Below, one piece after another: positions 1 to 7,536 of a DNA stretch of 10,170 nucleotides (the first letter of the stretch is position 1; every line of letters starts with the position of its first letter). The translations under genes were made by a program, and so were the position numbers. The notes beneath the pieces were generated by a model that saw only the letters and a list, made by a program, of their open reading frames with translations, made no database searches and had not been told where the DNA came from. This DNA comes from an uncultured Propionibacteriaceae bacterium (lineage in GTDB: Bacteria; Actinomycetota; Actinomycetes; Propionibacteriales; Propionibacteriaceae): NCBI GenBank assembly GCA_945875065.1, contig CAMCJC010000065.1, forward strand, positions 1-10,170, read 5' to 3'.

Positions 1-85
1 GGATTTATCCTGAGGCACACCCAATGCGGGTCCAGTTCTCTTTCTTCAGTACCATGAGCGCGCAGTAAAACCCCTAGGAGCACTC
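1..85. other. Upstream region of ddl; possible tail of an earlier gene
   Basis: This stretch precedes the ddl start. One frame is open from position 3 to a TAA at 66-68, so it could be the last 21 codons of an upstream gene, but its third-position GC is lower than in the neighbouring genes and the short peptide is not recognisable. A TAnnnT hexamer (TACCAT, 50-55) could be a -10 box, but no matching -35 is visible. The only clear signal is the ddl ribosome binding site AGGAG at 76-80. Confidence 0.25.
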
Positions 86-1198
86 GTGGCTGACAAGACC
101 CGTATCGCCCTCATCTTCGGTGGCGAATCCCCAGAACACGGCATCTCGTGCCTCACGGCCGCGAGCGTGTTGGAGGCCGTCGACAAGGAGCGGTTCGAGG
201 TCGTCGGCGTTGGCATCTCGCCCACGGGACGGTGGAGCCAAGTGCCGCTGGAGGTTGTCGCCTCGTATCGGATCGTCGACGGCAAGCCGCCTCAGGTGGC
301 GGAGCCGGCCAAGGAGGCCGTTTGGAGTTTTGGTGGTGGCGTGTGCGAGATCGCGACGCGCGACGGCGAGCGGTTGTTGGACGTCAACCGCGTTGATGTC
401 GCATTCGCCCTGCTGCACGGCCCCAACGGCGAGGACGGCACCATCCAGGGCATGTTTGAGATCATGGGCCTGCCGTATGTCGGGGCGGGCGTCCTGGCCT
501 CGGCGGTCGGCATGGACAAGCAGTTCATGAAGATGGCCTTCAAGGCTGCGGGGCTCCCGGTGTGGCCGTACGTGGTCGCTTCGAAGCGTCGCCTGGAGTT
601 CGAACGTGAGGCGGTCCTTGCGGAGGTTGCCAAGCTCAACTTCCCGATCTTCGTCAAGCCGGCCCGAGGGGGTTCGTCGATCGGTATCTCGCGGGTCTCC
701 ACGCCCGAGGAACTGGATGCCGCCATCAAGGAGGCGCAGCGTTTCGATCCCAAGGTGATCTTCGAGCAGGGGTTCGTTGGGGCCCGCGAACTCGAGGTCG
801 CGGTCCTCGGCGATCCGAAGAGCCCAGAGGGATGCCGAGCCTCCGTATTGGGCGAGATTCGGGTCAACGCCGCCGATGGCTTCTACGACTACGAGGCCAA
901 GTATTTCGACGAGGACGGCGCCGCGCTCGACGCGCCGGCCCAGACCTCACCCGAGCTGGCCGCCGAGCTCCAGACACTCGCACGGCGGGCCTTCAACGCC
1001 ATCGACGCTGAGGGGCTCGTCCGGGCGGACTTCTTCGTCACCGACGAGGGGGCCTGGATCAACGAGGTCAACACCATGCCCGGGTTCACGTGCATCTCGA
1101 TGTACCCGACGCTTTGGCAGGTCTCGGGTCTTACCTACGAGCGTCTGGTCAGCCGCCTGATCGAGTTGGCGCTGGAGCGCCCCGTCGGGCTGCGCTGA
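86..1198 (+). CDS. ddl: D-alanine--D-alanine ligase
   Basis: An ATP-grasp ligase of 370 residues, the usual Ddl length. It joins two D-alanines in the cytoplasm to give the dipeptide that MurF adds to the peptidoglycan precursor. Visible motifs are the N-terminal GGESPEH (12-18), LHGPNGEDGT (110-119), the conserved lysine region near 145, the glycine-rich KPARGGSSIG (191-200) and the metal-binding EVNTMPGFT (327-335). The loop YDYEAKY (267-273) has the tyrosine pattern of D-Ala-D-Ala ligases rather than the VanA-type D-Ala-D-Lac pattern, so I infer normal vancomycin-sensitive chemistry. The GTG start is set by AGGAG at 76-80, five bases upstream. The TGA stop shares its A with the thiL ATG, so the two genes are probably coupled. 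DUF3515, often found between ddl and thiL in actinobacteria, is absent. Confidence 0.95.
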   Translation: MADKTRIALIFGGESPEHGISCLTAASVLEAVDKERFEVVGVGISPTGRWSQVPLEVVASYRIVDGKPPQVAEPAKEAVWSFGGGVCEIATRDGERLLDVNRVDVAFALLHGPNGEDGTIQGMFEIMGLPYVGAGVLASAVGMDKQFMKMAFKAAGLPVWPYVVASKRRLEFEREAVLAEVAKLNFPIFVKPARGGSSIGISRVSTPEELDAAIKEAQRFDPKVIFEQGFVGARELEVAVLGDPKSPEGCRASVLGEIRVNAADGFYDYEAKYFDEDGAALDAPAQTSPELAAELQTLARRAFNAIDAEGLVRADFFVTDEGAWINEVNTMPGFTCISMYPTLWQVSGLTYERLVSRLIELALERPVGLR

Positions 1199-2121
1199 TG
1201 GCGGGCGAGTTCGAACTCATTGAGGAGATCACCAAGGATCTTCCGGCCGGCCGGGATGTGATCCTAGGGCCCGGCGACGACGCTGCGGTGCTGTGCCCGA
1301 GGGGCGACATCGTCGTCACCACCGACATGTTGATCGAGAACGTCCACTTCAAGCGCTCGTGGGCGAGGGCAACCCAGACCGGCCGCAAAGCGGTTGCGGT
1401 CAACGTCTCGGATGTCGAGGCGATGGGAGCCACGCCAAGTGCCATCGTGATTGGGCTTGCGGTCCCGAAGGACTTAGATCAGCGGTGGGTTCGGGAGTTC
1501 CAGGAGGGGGTCGTCGCCGAGTGCGCGGCCGCGGGCGTGAGCCTTACCGGAGGTGACCTTTCATCCTCGGCCCAGGTGGCGATCTGCGTCACGGCTCTGG
1601 GGAACCTTGAGGGGCGGCCGGCGATCACCCGCGCCGGGGCTAGGCCCGGGGACCAGGTCGCGGTGTGCGGTCGGCTCGGCTGGTCCGGCGGCGGGTTGCT
1701 GGTACTGCAGCGGGGGTTCGGTTCCCCGAAGGAGCTTGTTGCAGAGCAGCAGTGTCCGAGCGTGCCGTACGGGCAGGGGCGCGTTGCGGCAGCCGCCGGA
1801 GCGACCGCGATGATCGATGTCTCCGACGGTCTCCTACAGGACCTGGGCCACATTTGCGAGCGCAGCGGAGTCGGTATCGAAGTCGACACCGCTGCCCTAC
1901 TGATCCCCGAGGGACTGCGGCGCTTGGCCGCCGCTACGGGTAAGAACCCGCTGGGATTTGTGCTTGCAGGCGGGGAGGACCACGCCTTGGCGGCCACATT
2001 CCCCGCCGAGGCTGACCTCCCCGAAGGGTGGCGGTGCGTCGGCCGGGTCGTCGCCGGGGCCAGCGTCACGGTAGACGGGCAGGTGTGGGACTCCACCACT
2101 GGCTGGGATCACTTCGCTTGA
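1198..2121 (+). CDS. thiL: Thiamine-monophosphate kinase
   Basis: ThiL phosphorylates thiamine monophosphate with ATP to make thiamine diphosphate, the last step of cofactor synthesis. The 307-residue product has the expected AIR-synthase-like fold motifs: GPGDDAAVL (24-32), TTDMLIENVHF (41-51), NVSDVEAMGA (69-78), GGDLSSS (118-124), MIDVSDGL (205-212) and GGEDHAL (258-264, usually GGEDYEL). The acidic residues that bind Mg-ATP are present. An in-frame ATG at 1090 would add 36 residues lying inside ddl. I chose 1198 because the family begins with a short stretch before GDDAA and because the ATG overlaps the ddl stop as TGATG. There is no good Shine-Dalgarno, which fits translation by reinitiation after ddl. 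The gene ends 56 bases before ftsK. Confidence 0.93.
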   Translation: MAGEFELIEEITKDLPAGRDVILGPGDDAAVLCPRGDIVVTTDMLIENVHFKRSWARATQTGRKAVAVNVSDVEAMGATPSAIVIGLAVPKDLDQRWVREFQEGVVAECAAAGVSLTGGDLSSSAQVAICVTALGNLEGRPAITRAGARPGDQVAVCGRLGWSGGGLLVLQRGFGSPKELVAEQQCPSVPYGQGRVAAAAGATAMIDVSDGLLQDLGHICERSGVGIEVDTAALLIPEGLRRLAAATGKNPLGFVLAGGEDHALAATFPAEADLPEGWRCVGRVVAGASVTVDGQVWDSTTGWDHFA

Positions 2122-2165
2122 TGATGGTCTCGGCGCGGGAACGAAACCTCGGAATCACCCTCGGC

Positions 2166-2177
2166 TAGGTTGGAATC
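2166..2177 (+). promoter_or_regulatory. Probable leaderless promoter of ftsK (-10 box)
   Basis: TAGGTT at 2166-2171 fits the actinobacterial -10 pattern TAnnnT and sits exactly six bases before the ftsK ATG. Transcription would then begin at or next to the A of the ATG. No strong Shine-Dalgarno lies upstream and no clear -35 was found. Inferred from spacing only. Confidence 0.45.
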
Positions 2178-4640
2178 ATGGCGACACGCGGCTCTTCCCC
2201 AACGCGAAGTGGCACTAGGAAAACCAGCTCGACCTCGAAGAAACCCTCTGGAAGGTCGAGTAGGCCCGCTGCGCCCAAGTCGGCCAGCCCCAAACCGGAG
2301 GGCCCGAACCCACTGCTGAAGGTCGTCGTTGCGACCTGGCGAGGAATCGCCCGTGGCCTGGGCAGACTAGTGCGCAGCGCGAGCGGCGCCGAGGAGCCGG
2401 GGGACCCTTCCCAGCTGCGCGATGGCGTCGGCCTGTTCATGCTGCTGCTGGCGGCGGTGGTCGCGGCCCGAGCCTGGTTCATGCTGCCAGGTCCGGTCGG
2501 CGGCGGGATCGAGGTGGCGACGACCACCATGTTCGGCGTCACCACCACCTTCGTGCCTGCCGTCCTCCTGTTCGGTTCGTGGCGGATGTTCCGCTACCCG
2601 CGCGACAGCCGCACGGGGCCGCGTGCCAGCGTCGGATGGTTTCTAATCATCATGGGCGTGCTCGGAGTCGTGAACATCGCGCGCGGCTTGCCCAGGCCGG
2701 ACCACCTGCCGGAGTTGCGGCAGGGCGGCGGGGTGCTTGGATTCCTTGTGAGCAGTCTGTTCGCGGACCTACTCACCGTCTGGGCGGCCGTTCCCCTGTT
2801 GGCCCTGATGGGGCTGTTCGGGCTGCTGCTGGTCATCGGTCGGCCGGTTCGCGATCTTGTTGATGGGGTGCGCGGCGGTATCGCGTCGCTCGTAGAGTCG
2901 GAGGATTCCCGCGAGGAGTTGTCGCTGCGGGTCAGCGAGCCTTACGAGACCCCGCTCATCACCGAGGAGGATTCGGCGCCGTCGTCGCGGGAGCCGCGCG
3001 ACGAGGTCTACGATTGGGAGGCCGAAGAGACCGACCCGAAGCCCCGGCCTCGACCAAAGAAGTCGGCCCCCAAGAGCCCGGTCCCCGTCGCTGAGCCGGA
3101 ACCGGAGCCCGAAGAGTTGCCGCCCCCGGAGTTCACGCCGATGACCGGCCGGGCCGAGCAGCTCCAGCTGAGCGGCGAGGTCATGTACCAGCTACCGGAC
3201 CCGAACCTGCTGGCCCCCGGCTCCAAGCCAAAGGCACGCACCGAGACGTCCGACCGGGTGGTGCGTCAGCTGGCCGCGACCCTGGATGAGTTTGAGATCG
3301 ACGCCCGCGTCACCGGCTACACGCGGGGGCCGACCGTCACGCGCTACGAGGTTGAGCTCGGCAACGCCATCAAGGTCTCGAAGGTGACGGGGCTCGCCGA
3401 CAACATCGCCTACGCCGTGGGCAGCAACGAGATCCGCATGCTGACGCCAATCCCGGGCAAGTCCGCCATCGGCATTGAAATCCCGAACCTTGACAAGGAG
3501 GTCGTCAGCCTAGGGGACGTCCTGCGCTCTCCCAAGGCAGTGGCCGACCATCACCCACTAACGGTGGGCCTTGGTAAGGATGTCGAGGGCGGATTCGTCC
3601 TGGCCAACATGGCGAAGATGCCGCACCTGCTCGTCGCCGGCGCCACCGGCTCCGGCAAGTCGAGTTTCATCAATTCCTTGATCACGTCGATCATGGTGCG
3701 CGCCACTCCCGATGAGGTGCGCCTACTGCTCGTCGACCCGAAGCGAGTGGAACTCAACCAGTACGAGGGCATCCCGCATCTGGTGACACCGATCATTACC
3801 AACCCGAAGAAAGCTGCCGAGGCACTGGCTTGGGTCGTGCGTGAGATGGACATGCGCTACGACGACCTCGCCAACTTCGGTTTCCGGCATGTCGACGACT
3901 TCAACAAGGCCGTTCGGGCGGGGCAGGTCAAGGTTCCGGAGGGCTCCGAGCGTGTGCTGGCGCCGTATCCGTACCTGCTCGTGGTTGTCGACGAGCTCGC
4001 CGATCTGATGATGGTCGCGCCGCGCGACGTCGAGGAGTCTGTCGTGCGTATCACGCAGCTGGCCCGCGCCGCCGGCATCCACCTCGTGCTCGCCACGCAG
4101 CGCCCGTCGACGGATGTCGTCACCGGGCTGATCAAGGCGAACGTACCGTCGCGCCTGGCGTTCGCGACATCGTCGATGACCGACTCTCGCGTCATCCTCG
4201 ACCAGCCCGGTGCCGAGAAGCTCGTCGGCAAGGGTGACGGCCTGTTCCTGCCGATGGGGTCCGGCAAGCCAATTCGCGTTCAGGGCGCGTGGGTGAACGA
4301 GTCCGAGATCCGCGATGTCGTCGCGCATATCTCGGGTCAGCTGCAGCCCACTTACCGCGAGGACGTCACGGCGGCCGCCGCCGAGAAGAAGGTGGTAGAC
4401 GATATCGGCGATGATCTGGAGCTAGTCATCGAGGCTGCGAAGCTCGTCATCGATCTGCAACTCGGATCCACATCGATGCTGCAGCGCAAGCTGCGTGTCG
4501 GTTTCGCGAAAGCCGGTCGGCTCATGGACATCCTGGAGTCGCGGGGGATCGTCGGCCCCTCCGAGGGGTCCAAGGCGCGCGATGTCCTGATCAAACCGGA
4601 GGATCGGGACGAAGCTGTTGCGTCCCTGTCGGGCGGTTAA
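2178..4640 (+). CDS. ftsK: DNA translocase FtsK/SpoIIIE
   Basis: A septal DNA pump of 820 residues that clears chromosomes from the division plane. The N-terminus is basic and rich in Ser, Lys and Pro (1-45). Four membrane segments follow at about 85-103, 116-136, 152-170 and 186-222. An acidic and proline-rich linker covers about 240-325, short compared with E. coli FtsK and typical of SpoIIIE-like proteins. The motor holds Walker A GATGSGKSS (488-496) and Walker B LLVVVDELAD (600-609), with ATQRPSTDVVTG at 639-650. The winged-helix gamma domain that reads polar DNA motifs spans about 745-808. The usual actinobacterial neighbours are downstream (rimO, pgsA, recA), but upstream is thiL rather than the RNase J gene often found there. 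All key residues are intact. Confidence 0.96.
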   Translation: MATRGSSPTRSGTRKTSSTSKKPSGRSSRPAAPKSASPKPEGPNPLLKVVVATWRGIARGLGRLVRSASGAEEPGDPSQLRDGVGLFMLLLAAVVAARAWFMLPGPVGGGIEVATTTMFGVTTTFVPAVLLFGSWRMFRYPRDSRTGPRASVGWFLIIMGVLGVVNIARGLPRPDHLPELRQGGGVLGFLVSSLFADLLTVWAAVPLLALMGLFGLLLVIGRPVRDLVDGVRGGIASLVESEDSREELSLRVSEPYETPLITEEDSAPSSREPRDEVYDWEAEETDPKPRPRPKKSAPKSPVPVAEPEPEPEELPPPEFTPMTGRAEQLQLSGEVMYQLPDPNLLAPGSKPKARTETSDRVVRQLAATLDEFEIDARVTGYTRGPTVTRYEVELGNAIKVSKVTGLADNIAYAVGSNEIRMLTPIPGKSAIGIEIPNLDKEVVSLGDVLRSPKAVADHHPLTVGLGKDVEGGFVLANMAKMPHLLVAGATGSGKSSFINSLITSIMVRATPDEVRLLLVDPKRVELNQYEGIPHLVTPIITNPKKAAEALAWVVREMDMRYDDLANFGFRHVDDFNKAVRAGQVKVPEGSERVLAPYPYLLVVVDELADLMMVAPRDVEESVVRITQLARAAGIHLVLATQRPSTDVVTGLIKANVPSRLAFATSSMTDSRVILDQPGAEKLVGKGDGLFLPMGSGKPIRVQGAWVNESEIRDVVAHISGQLQPTYREDVTAAAAEKKVVDDIGDDLELVIEAAKLVIDLQLGSTSMLQRKLRVGFAKAGRLMDILESRGIVGPSEGSKARDVLIKPEDRDEAVASLSGG

Positions 4641-4642
4641 GG

Positions 4643-4658
4643 GATACTGGTCGTCATC
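4643..4658 (+). promoter_or_regulatory. Possible promoter of rimO
   Basis: The 18 bases between the ftsK stop and the rimO ATG contain GATACT (4643-4648), a passable -10 hexamer ten bases before the start, and no Shine-Dalgarno. rimO may have its own short-leader or leaderless transcript besides read-through from ftsK. Weak evidence. Confidence 0.25.
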
Positions 4659-6065
4659 ATGAGCAAGGTCCACATCCAGACTCTCGGGTGCGCCCGCAAC
4701 GATGTCGACTCCGAGGAACTCGCCGGGCGCCTCGACGCCGGCGGGTTTCAGCTGGTGGCCGACCCCACCGAGGCCGACATCGTGGTAGTCAACACGTGCG
4801 GGTTCGTCGAGCAGGCGAAGAAGGACTCGGTGGACACGCTTCTCGCGGCGGCCGACCTGAAGGACCAGGGCCAGGCGAAGGCTGTCGTCGCCGTCGGGTG
4901 CATGGCCGAGCGGTACGGAATCGAGCTGGCCCGCGAGTTGCCCGAGGCGGACGCGGTCCTCGGATTCGATCAGTACGCCGACATCGCCGATCGCCTCAAG
5001 CACATTCTCGCCGGTGGGACCCACGAGTCGCATGTGCCGCGCGATCGGCGCAAGTTGCTGCCTCTAGCCCCTATCGACCGTGCCGCGGCGGCCGTGAGCG
5101 TCGCGACGCCCGGGCACGCCCCGCTGCCGGAGGGGCTCGCGCCGAGCAGTGGACCGCGTGTGGTGCGCCGCCGCATGGCCGGAGGCCCGGCGGCATCGTT
5201 GAAGATTGCCTCCGGCTGCGATCGGCGCTGCGCCTTCTGCGCCATCCCGACTTTTAGAGGCTCGTATTTGTCCAGGCCAGTCGATGACATCCTCACCGAG
5301 GCCCGCTGGCTGGCCTCAGAGGGGGTCAAGGAGGTGCTGCTGGTCTCCGAGAACACCTCCAGTTACGGCAAGGATCTTGGGGGAGCGAGCCTGGAGATGC
5401 TGCTGCCTCAGCTGGCCCGGGTCGACGGCCTGGAATGGATTCGGGTCTCTTATCTGCAACCGGCCGAGCTGCGGCCGTCGATGCTGGAGGCGATGCTCAG
5501 CACCGACAAGGTCGTCCCTTACTTTGACTTGTCGTTCCAGCACGCGTCGGCACCCGTGCTTCGGCGCATGCGGCGTTTCGGGGATCCGGACAGCTTCCTC
5601 AGCCTGATCTCCAAGATTCGCGATGCCAATCCCGCCGCTGGTATCAGGAGCAACGTCATCGCTGGCTTCCCCGGCGAGACGGAGGCAGACGTCGAGACTC
5701 TGCGCCAATTCATCATCGAGGCCCGTCTCGACGTGCTGGGTGTGTTCGGCTATTCGGACGAGGAAGGCACGGAAGGAGAGCGGCTGGACGGCCATCTCGA
5801 CCCGGAGGAGGTGGACCGCAGGCGCACGGTCCTCGCCAACGTCGCTGAGGAGGTTTGCGAGGCCCGGGCCCTGGATCGGATCGGCGAGTTCAGCCAGGTG
5901 CTGGTGGAGGAAACCGGTGAAGGCGCGGTCGGTCGGGCGCTGCATCAGGGACCCGAGACGGATGGGTCGGTGGAGATCCGGCACGCCGTCGTTGCCGCGG
6001 GGGACATCGTCACGGTGGAGTTCATTGATGCGGAGGGTATCGACATGGTCGGGGAGTTGCGATGA
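4659..6065 (+). CDS. rimO: Ribosomal protein S12 methylthiotransferase RimO
   Basis: A radical-SAM enzyme of 468 residues that adds a methylthio group to the conserved aspartate of ribosomal protein S12. The N-terminal UPF0004 domain supplies cysteines C11, C47 and C81 for one iron-sulfur cluster. The radical-SAM motif CDRRCAFC (C187, C191, C194) holds the second. A VIAGFPGE stretch (333-340) and a C-terminal TRAM domain (about 408-468) complete the family layout. RimO rather than MiaB is favoured by the LGCARNDVDSEEL start and by the FtsK-PgsA neighbourhood. An Ala/Pro/Arg-rich segment at about 125-178, between UPF0004 and the radical-SAM core, is longer than in E. coli RimO. I recall similar insertions in other actinobacterial RimO proteins. 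The gene overlaps pgsA by four bases (ATGA). Confidence 0.94.
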   Translation: MSKVHIQTLGCARNDVDSEELAGRLDAGGFQLVADPTEADIVVVNTCGFVEQAKKDSVDTLLAAADLKDQGQAKAVVAVGCMAERYGIELARELPEADAVLGFDQYADIADRLKHILAGGTHESHVPRDRRKLLPLAPIDRAAAAVSVATPGHAPLPEGLAPSSGPRVVRRRMAGGPAASLKIASGCDRRCAFCAIPTFRGSYLSRPVDDILTEARWLASEGVKEVLLVSENTSSYGKDLGGASLEMLLPQLARVDGLEWIRVSYLQPAELRPSMLEAMLSTDKVVPYFDLSFQHASAPVLRRMRRFGDPDSFLSLISKIRDANPAAGIRSNVIAGFPGETEADVETLRQFIIEARLDVLGVFGYSDEEGTEGERLDGHLDPEEVDRRRTVLANVAEEVCEARALDRIGEFSQVLVEETGEGAVGRALHQGPETDGSVEIRHAVVAAGDIVTVEFIDAEGIDMVGELR

Positions 6066-6634
6066 CCGATTCCAAGCCCAGCAACCTCAACGTTCCCAAC
6101 GTCTTGACGGTGGTCAGGATCATCCTGGTGCCGGTGATGGTCGTTCTGCTGTTCTGGCACCCTGAGGATGCTAGCTGGCGCCTCGCCACCGCCGGGGTCT
6201 TCACCATCGCGATGATCACGGATTTTTTGGACGGGACCATCGCCCGCCGTTACAACCTGATCACCGACTTTGGGAAGCTGTGGGATCCATTCGCCGACAA
6301 GGCGCTGACCGGAGCCGCCTTCATTTCGCTCAGCCTTCTCGGCGAGCTTCCATGGTTCTTCACCGTGCTGATCCTGCTGCGCGAGTGGGGCATCACCTGG
6401 CTGCGCGCTGCCGTCGCGAAGTACGGCATTATGGCGGCGAAGGGCGGCGGCAAGGCGAAAACGGTGGTGCAGAGCCTGTGCCTGGTGCTGTTTCTGGTGT
6501 CCCTTACCGTGCTTCCGGGCTGGCTTCAGGTGCTCGCTTGGGCGTTGATGTGGGCCGCGCTGATCCTGACCCTCGTGACTGGAGTCGAATATGTGCGCGA
6601 AGCAATCCGGCTGAAGCGGCGCGCCAAGCGCTGA
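6062..6634 (+). CDS. pgsA: CDP-alcohol phosphatidyltransferase, probably phosphatidylglycerophosphate synthase
   Basis: An integral membrane enzyme of 190 residues that transfers a phosphatidyl group from CDP-diacylglycerol to an alcohol, most likely glycerol 3-phosphate on the way to phosphatidylglycerol and cardiolipin. The family signature D-x2-DG-x2-AR-x8-G-x3-D-x3-D is complete: D54, D57, G58, A61, R62, G71, D75 and D79. Hydrophobic stretches at about 13-32, 41-55, 84-108, 135-152 and 155-175 give the usual multi-helix topology, with a basic C-terminal tail. The ATG overlaps the rimO stop (ATGA) and GGGGAG at 6051-6056 is well placed. Actinobacteria carry several paralogues, some making phosphatidylinositol phosphate, but the position after ftsK-rimO is that of the pgsA-type gene. 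It ends three bases from the convergent deoR-type gene. Confidence 0.9.
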   Translation: MTDSKPSNLNVPNVLTVVRIILVPVMVVLLFWHPEDASWRLATAGVFTIAMITDFLDGTIARRYNLITDFGKLWDPFADKALTGAAFISLSLLGELPWFFTVLILLREWGITWLRAAVAKYGIMAAKGGGKAKTVVQSLCLVLFLVSLTVLPGWLQVLAWALMWAALILTLVTGVEYVREAIRLKRRAKR

Positions 6635-6637
6635 CGT

Positions 6638-7459
6638 TCAGTGAGCAGTAGCTTCGGATCCCTTGGTGGGGGCCGGCACGATGATGACTTCGACGCCGGC
6701 CTCCCGGATGCGACTCAACTCCTCGGCGGGGGCGTTCGAGTCGGTGACCAGAACGTCGATGTCGCGGAGGTCGGCCATCTTGGCCAGGGTGATGTGCCCG
6801 ATCTTGGAGGCATCCGCTACCGCGATGACGCGCTGCGCTCGCTCGATCATGGTGTGGTTGGTGCGCGCCTCGATTTCGTCGTGGGTGGTCAACCCGCCCA
6901 TTGAGCTGAGTCCATCTGCCCCGACGAACGCTGTGCCGACATTCACGAGCTTCAAGGTCGCCTCTGCGAGCGAGCCCACAAGCTCGAGCGAGTTGGTGCG
7001 AAGCACGCCACCGGCGATTAGCACCCGGCCCTGCCCCTGCTCGGCGGCCTCGAGCCCGATGCTCAGCGAGTTCGTGATGATCGTTAGGTCGTGACGATGC
7101 TGCAGCGCCCGCAGCACCTCAGCGGCGGTGGTGCCGCCCGTCAGGCCGATGGCGTGCTTACCTTCGGGGATCAACTGCGCGGCCGCCGCTGCGATCCGCG
7201 ACTTGGCGGCCTGGTTGCGCCCATCGCGCAGGCGAACCGGCAGCTCTTTGCTGCCCTGCACCGGACGGGCCCCGCCATGGGTCCGGTCGAGCAGCCCCTG
7301 CGACGCTAGGACCGCCGCATCGCGTCGAATGGTCGCCTCTGAGGTCCCCAACTCCACGGCCAGCTGCGACAGCGCCATCTGCCCGTTCTCTTGGAGCAGC
7401 GCCAGCATGGCGAGCATGCGATCGGAACGCTTATGCGAGTGCGTGCCAGTCGAGTTCAT
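6638..7459 (-). CDS. DeoR-family transcriptional regulator
   Basis: A 273-residue repressor-type protein. The winged helix-turn-helix lies at about 12-67, with the signature SQLAVELGTSEATIRRD (31-47) and the wing RTHGG (59-63). The C-terminal DeoR sensor domain (about 85-245), which in the family binds phosphorylated sugars or similar metabolites, shows GLTGGTTAAEV (105-115), TNSLSIGLEAA (129-139), LIAGGVLR (147-154) and FVGADGLSSMGGLTT (178-192). The family includes GlpR, AgaR and FruR, and I cannot assign the effector or the target. The start ATG (complement of 7457-7459) has GAGGGGA four bases upstream (complement of 7464-7470). No sugar-metabolism gene lies in the window, so its target is either elsewhere or itself. 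It is the only minus-strand gene here and occupies a place where many actinobacteria have cinA and a clgR-type gene. Confidence 0.92.
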   Translation of the reverse strand: MNSTGTHSHKRSDRMLAMLALLQENGQMALSQLAVELGTSEATIRRDAAVLASQGLLDRTHGGARPVQGSKELPVRLRDGRNQAAKSRIAAAAAQLIPEGKHAIGLTGGTTAAEVLRALQHRHDLTIITNSLSIGLEAAEQGQGRVLIAGGVLRTNSLELVGSLAEATLKLVNVGTAFVGADGLSSMGGLTTHDEIEARTNHTMIERAQRVIAVADASKIGHITLAKMADLRDIDVLVTDSNAPAEELSRIREAGVEVIIVPAPTKGSEATAH

Positions 7460-7461
7460 CC

Positions 7462-7504
7462 GGTCCCCTCAAATTCGGATTGGTGATCATCATTCTAGGG
7501 GACC
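7462..7504. promoter_or_regulatory. Inverted repeat in the divergent deoR/DUF3046 promoter region (candidate operator)
   Basis: GGTCCCCT (7462-7469) and AGGGGACC (7497-7504) form a perfect 8-base inverted repeat with centres 35 bases apart. On the minus strand one arm covers the regulator's ribosome binding site and the other abuts its candidate -10 box. On the plus strand the second arm lies where the -35 of the DUF3046 promoter should be. DeoR-family proteins commonly repress their own genes through paired sites, so I infer a possible autoregulatory operator. The repeat is seen directly; the protein that binds it is not known. Confidence 0.4.
7492..7497 (-). promoter_or_regulatory. Candidate -10 box of the deoR-type gene
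   Basis: On the minus strand this reads TAGAAT, five of six matches to TATAAT. Transcription would start near 7485, giving a leader of about 26 bases that contains the GAGGGGA ribosome binding site. No good -35 was found at 17-18 bases spacing. Confidence 0.4.
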
Positions 7505-7524
7505 CTGAGAGACATTTCGCCCAC

Positions 7525-7536
7525 TACTGTGTGCCC
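7525..7536 (+). promoter_or_regulatory. Probable leaderless promoter of the DUF3046 gene (-10 box)
   Basis: TACTGT at 7525-7530 fits TAnnnT and is followed by six bases and then the ATG at 7537, the same geometry as at ftsK. No Shine-Dalgarno precedes the ATG. No clear -35 is visible; the expected place (about 7502-7507) overlaps the inverted-repeat arm. Confidence 0.45.

Noticed and set aside
204..220. Possibility that ddl is a VanA-type resistance ligase
   Set aside because: The protein carries the YDYEAKY loop of D-Ala-D-Ala ligases, and no vanH or vanX partner is present.
1090..1197. Upstream ATG extending thiL by 36 residues
   Set aside because: The extension lies inside ddl, has no family resemblance, and the coupled ATG at 1198 fits ThiL proteins.
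6668..6704. GC-rich stem near the 3' end of the deoR-type gene as a terminator for pgsA
   Set aside because: The loop is long (17 bases), no T-run follows, and the sequence is constrained by coding for the regulator.
7480..7536. Upstream ATG extending the DUF3046 protein by 19 residues
   Set aside because: The extra residues do not match the family and cover the candidate -10 box; M at 7537 matches the usual N-terminus.
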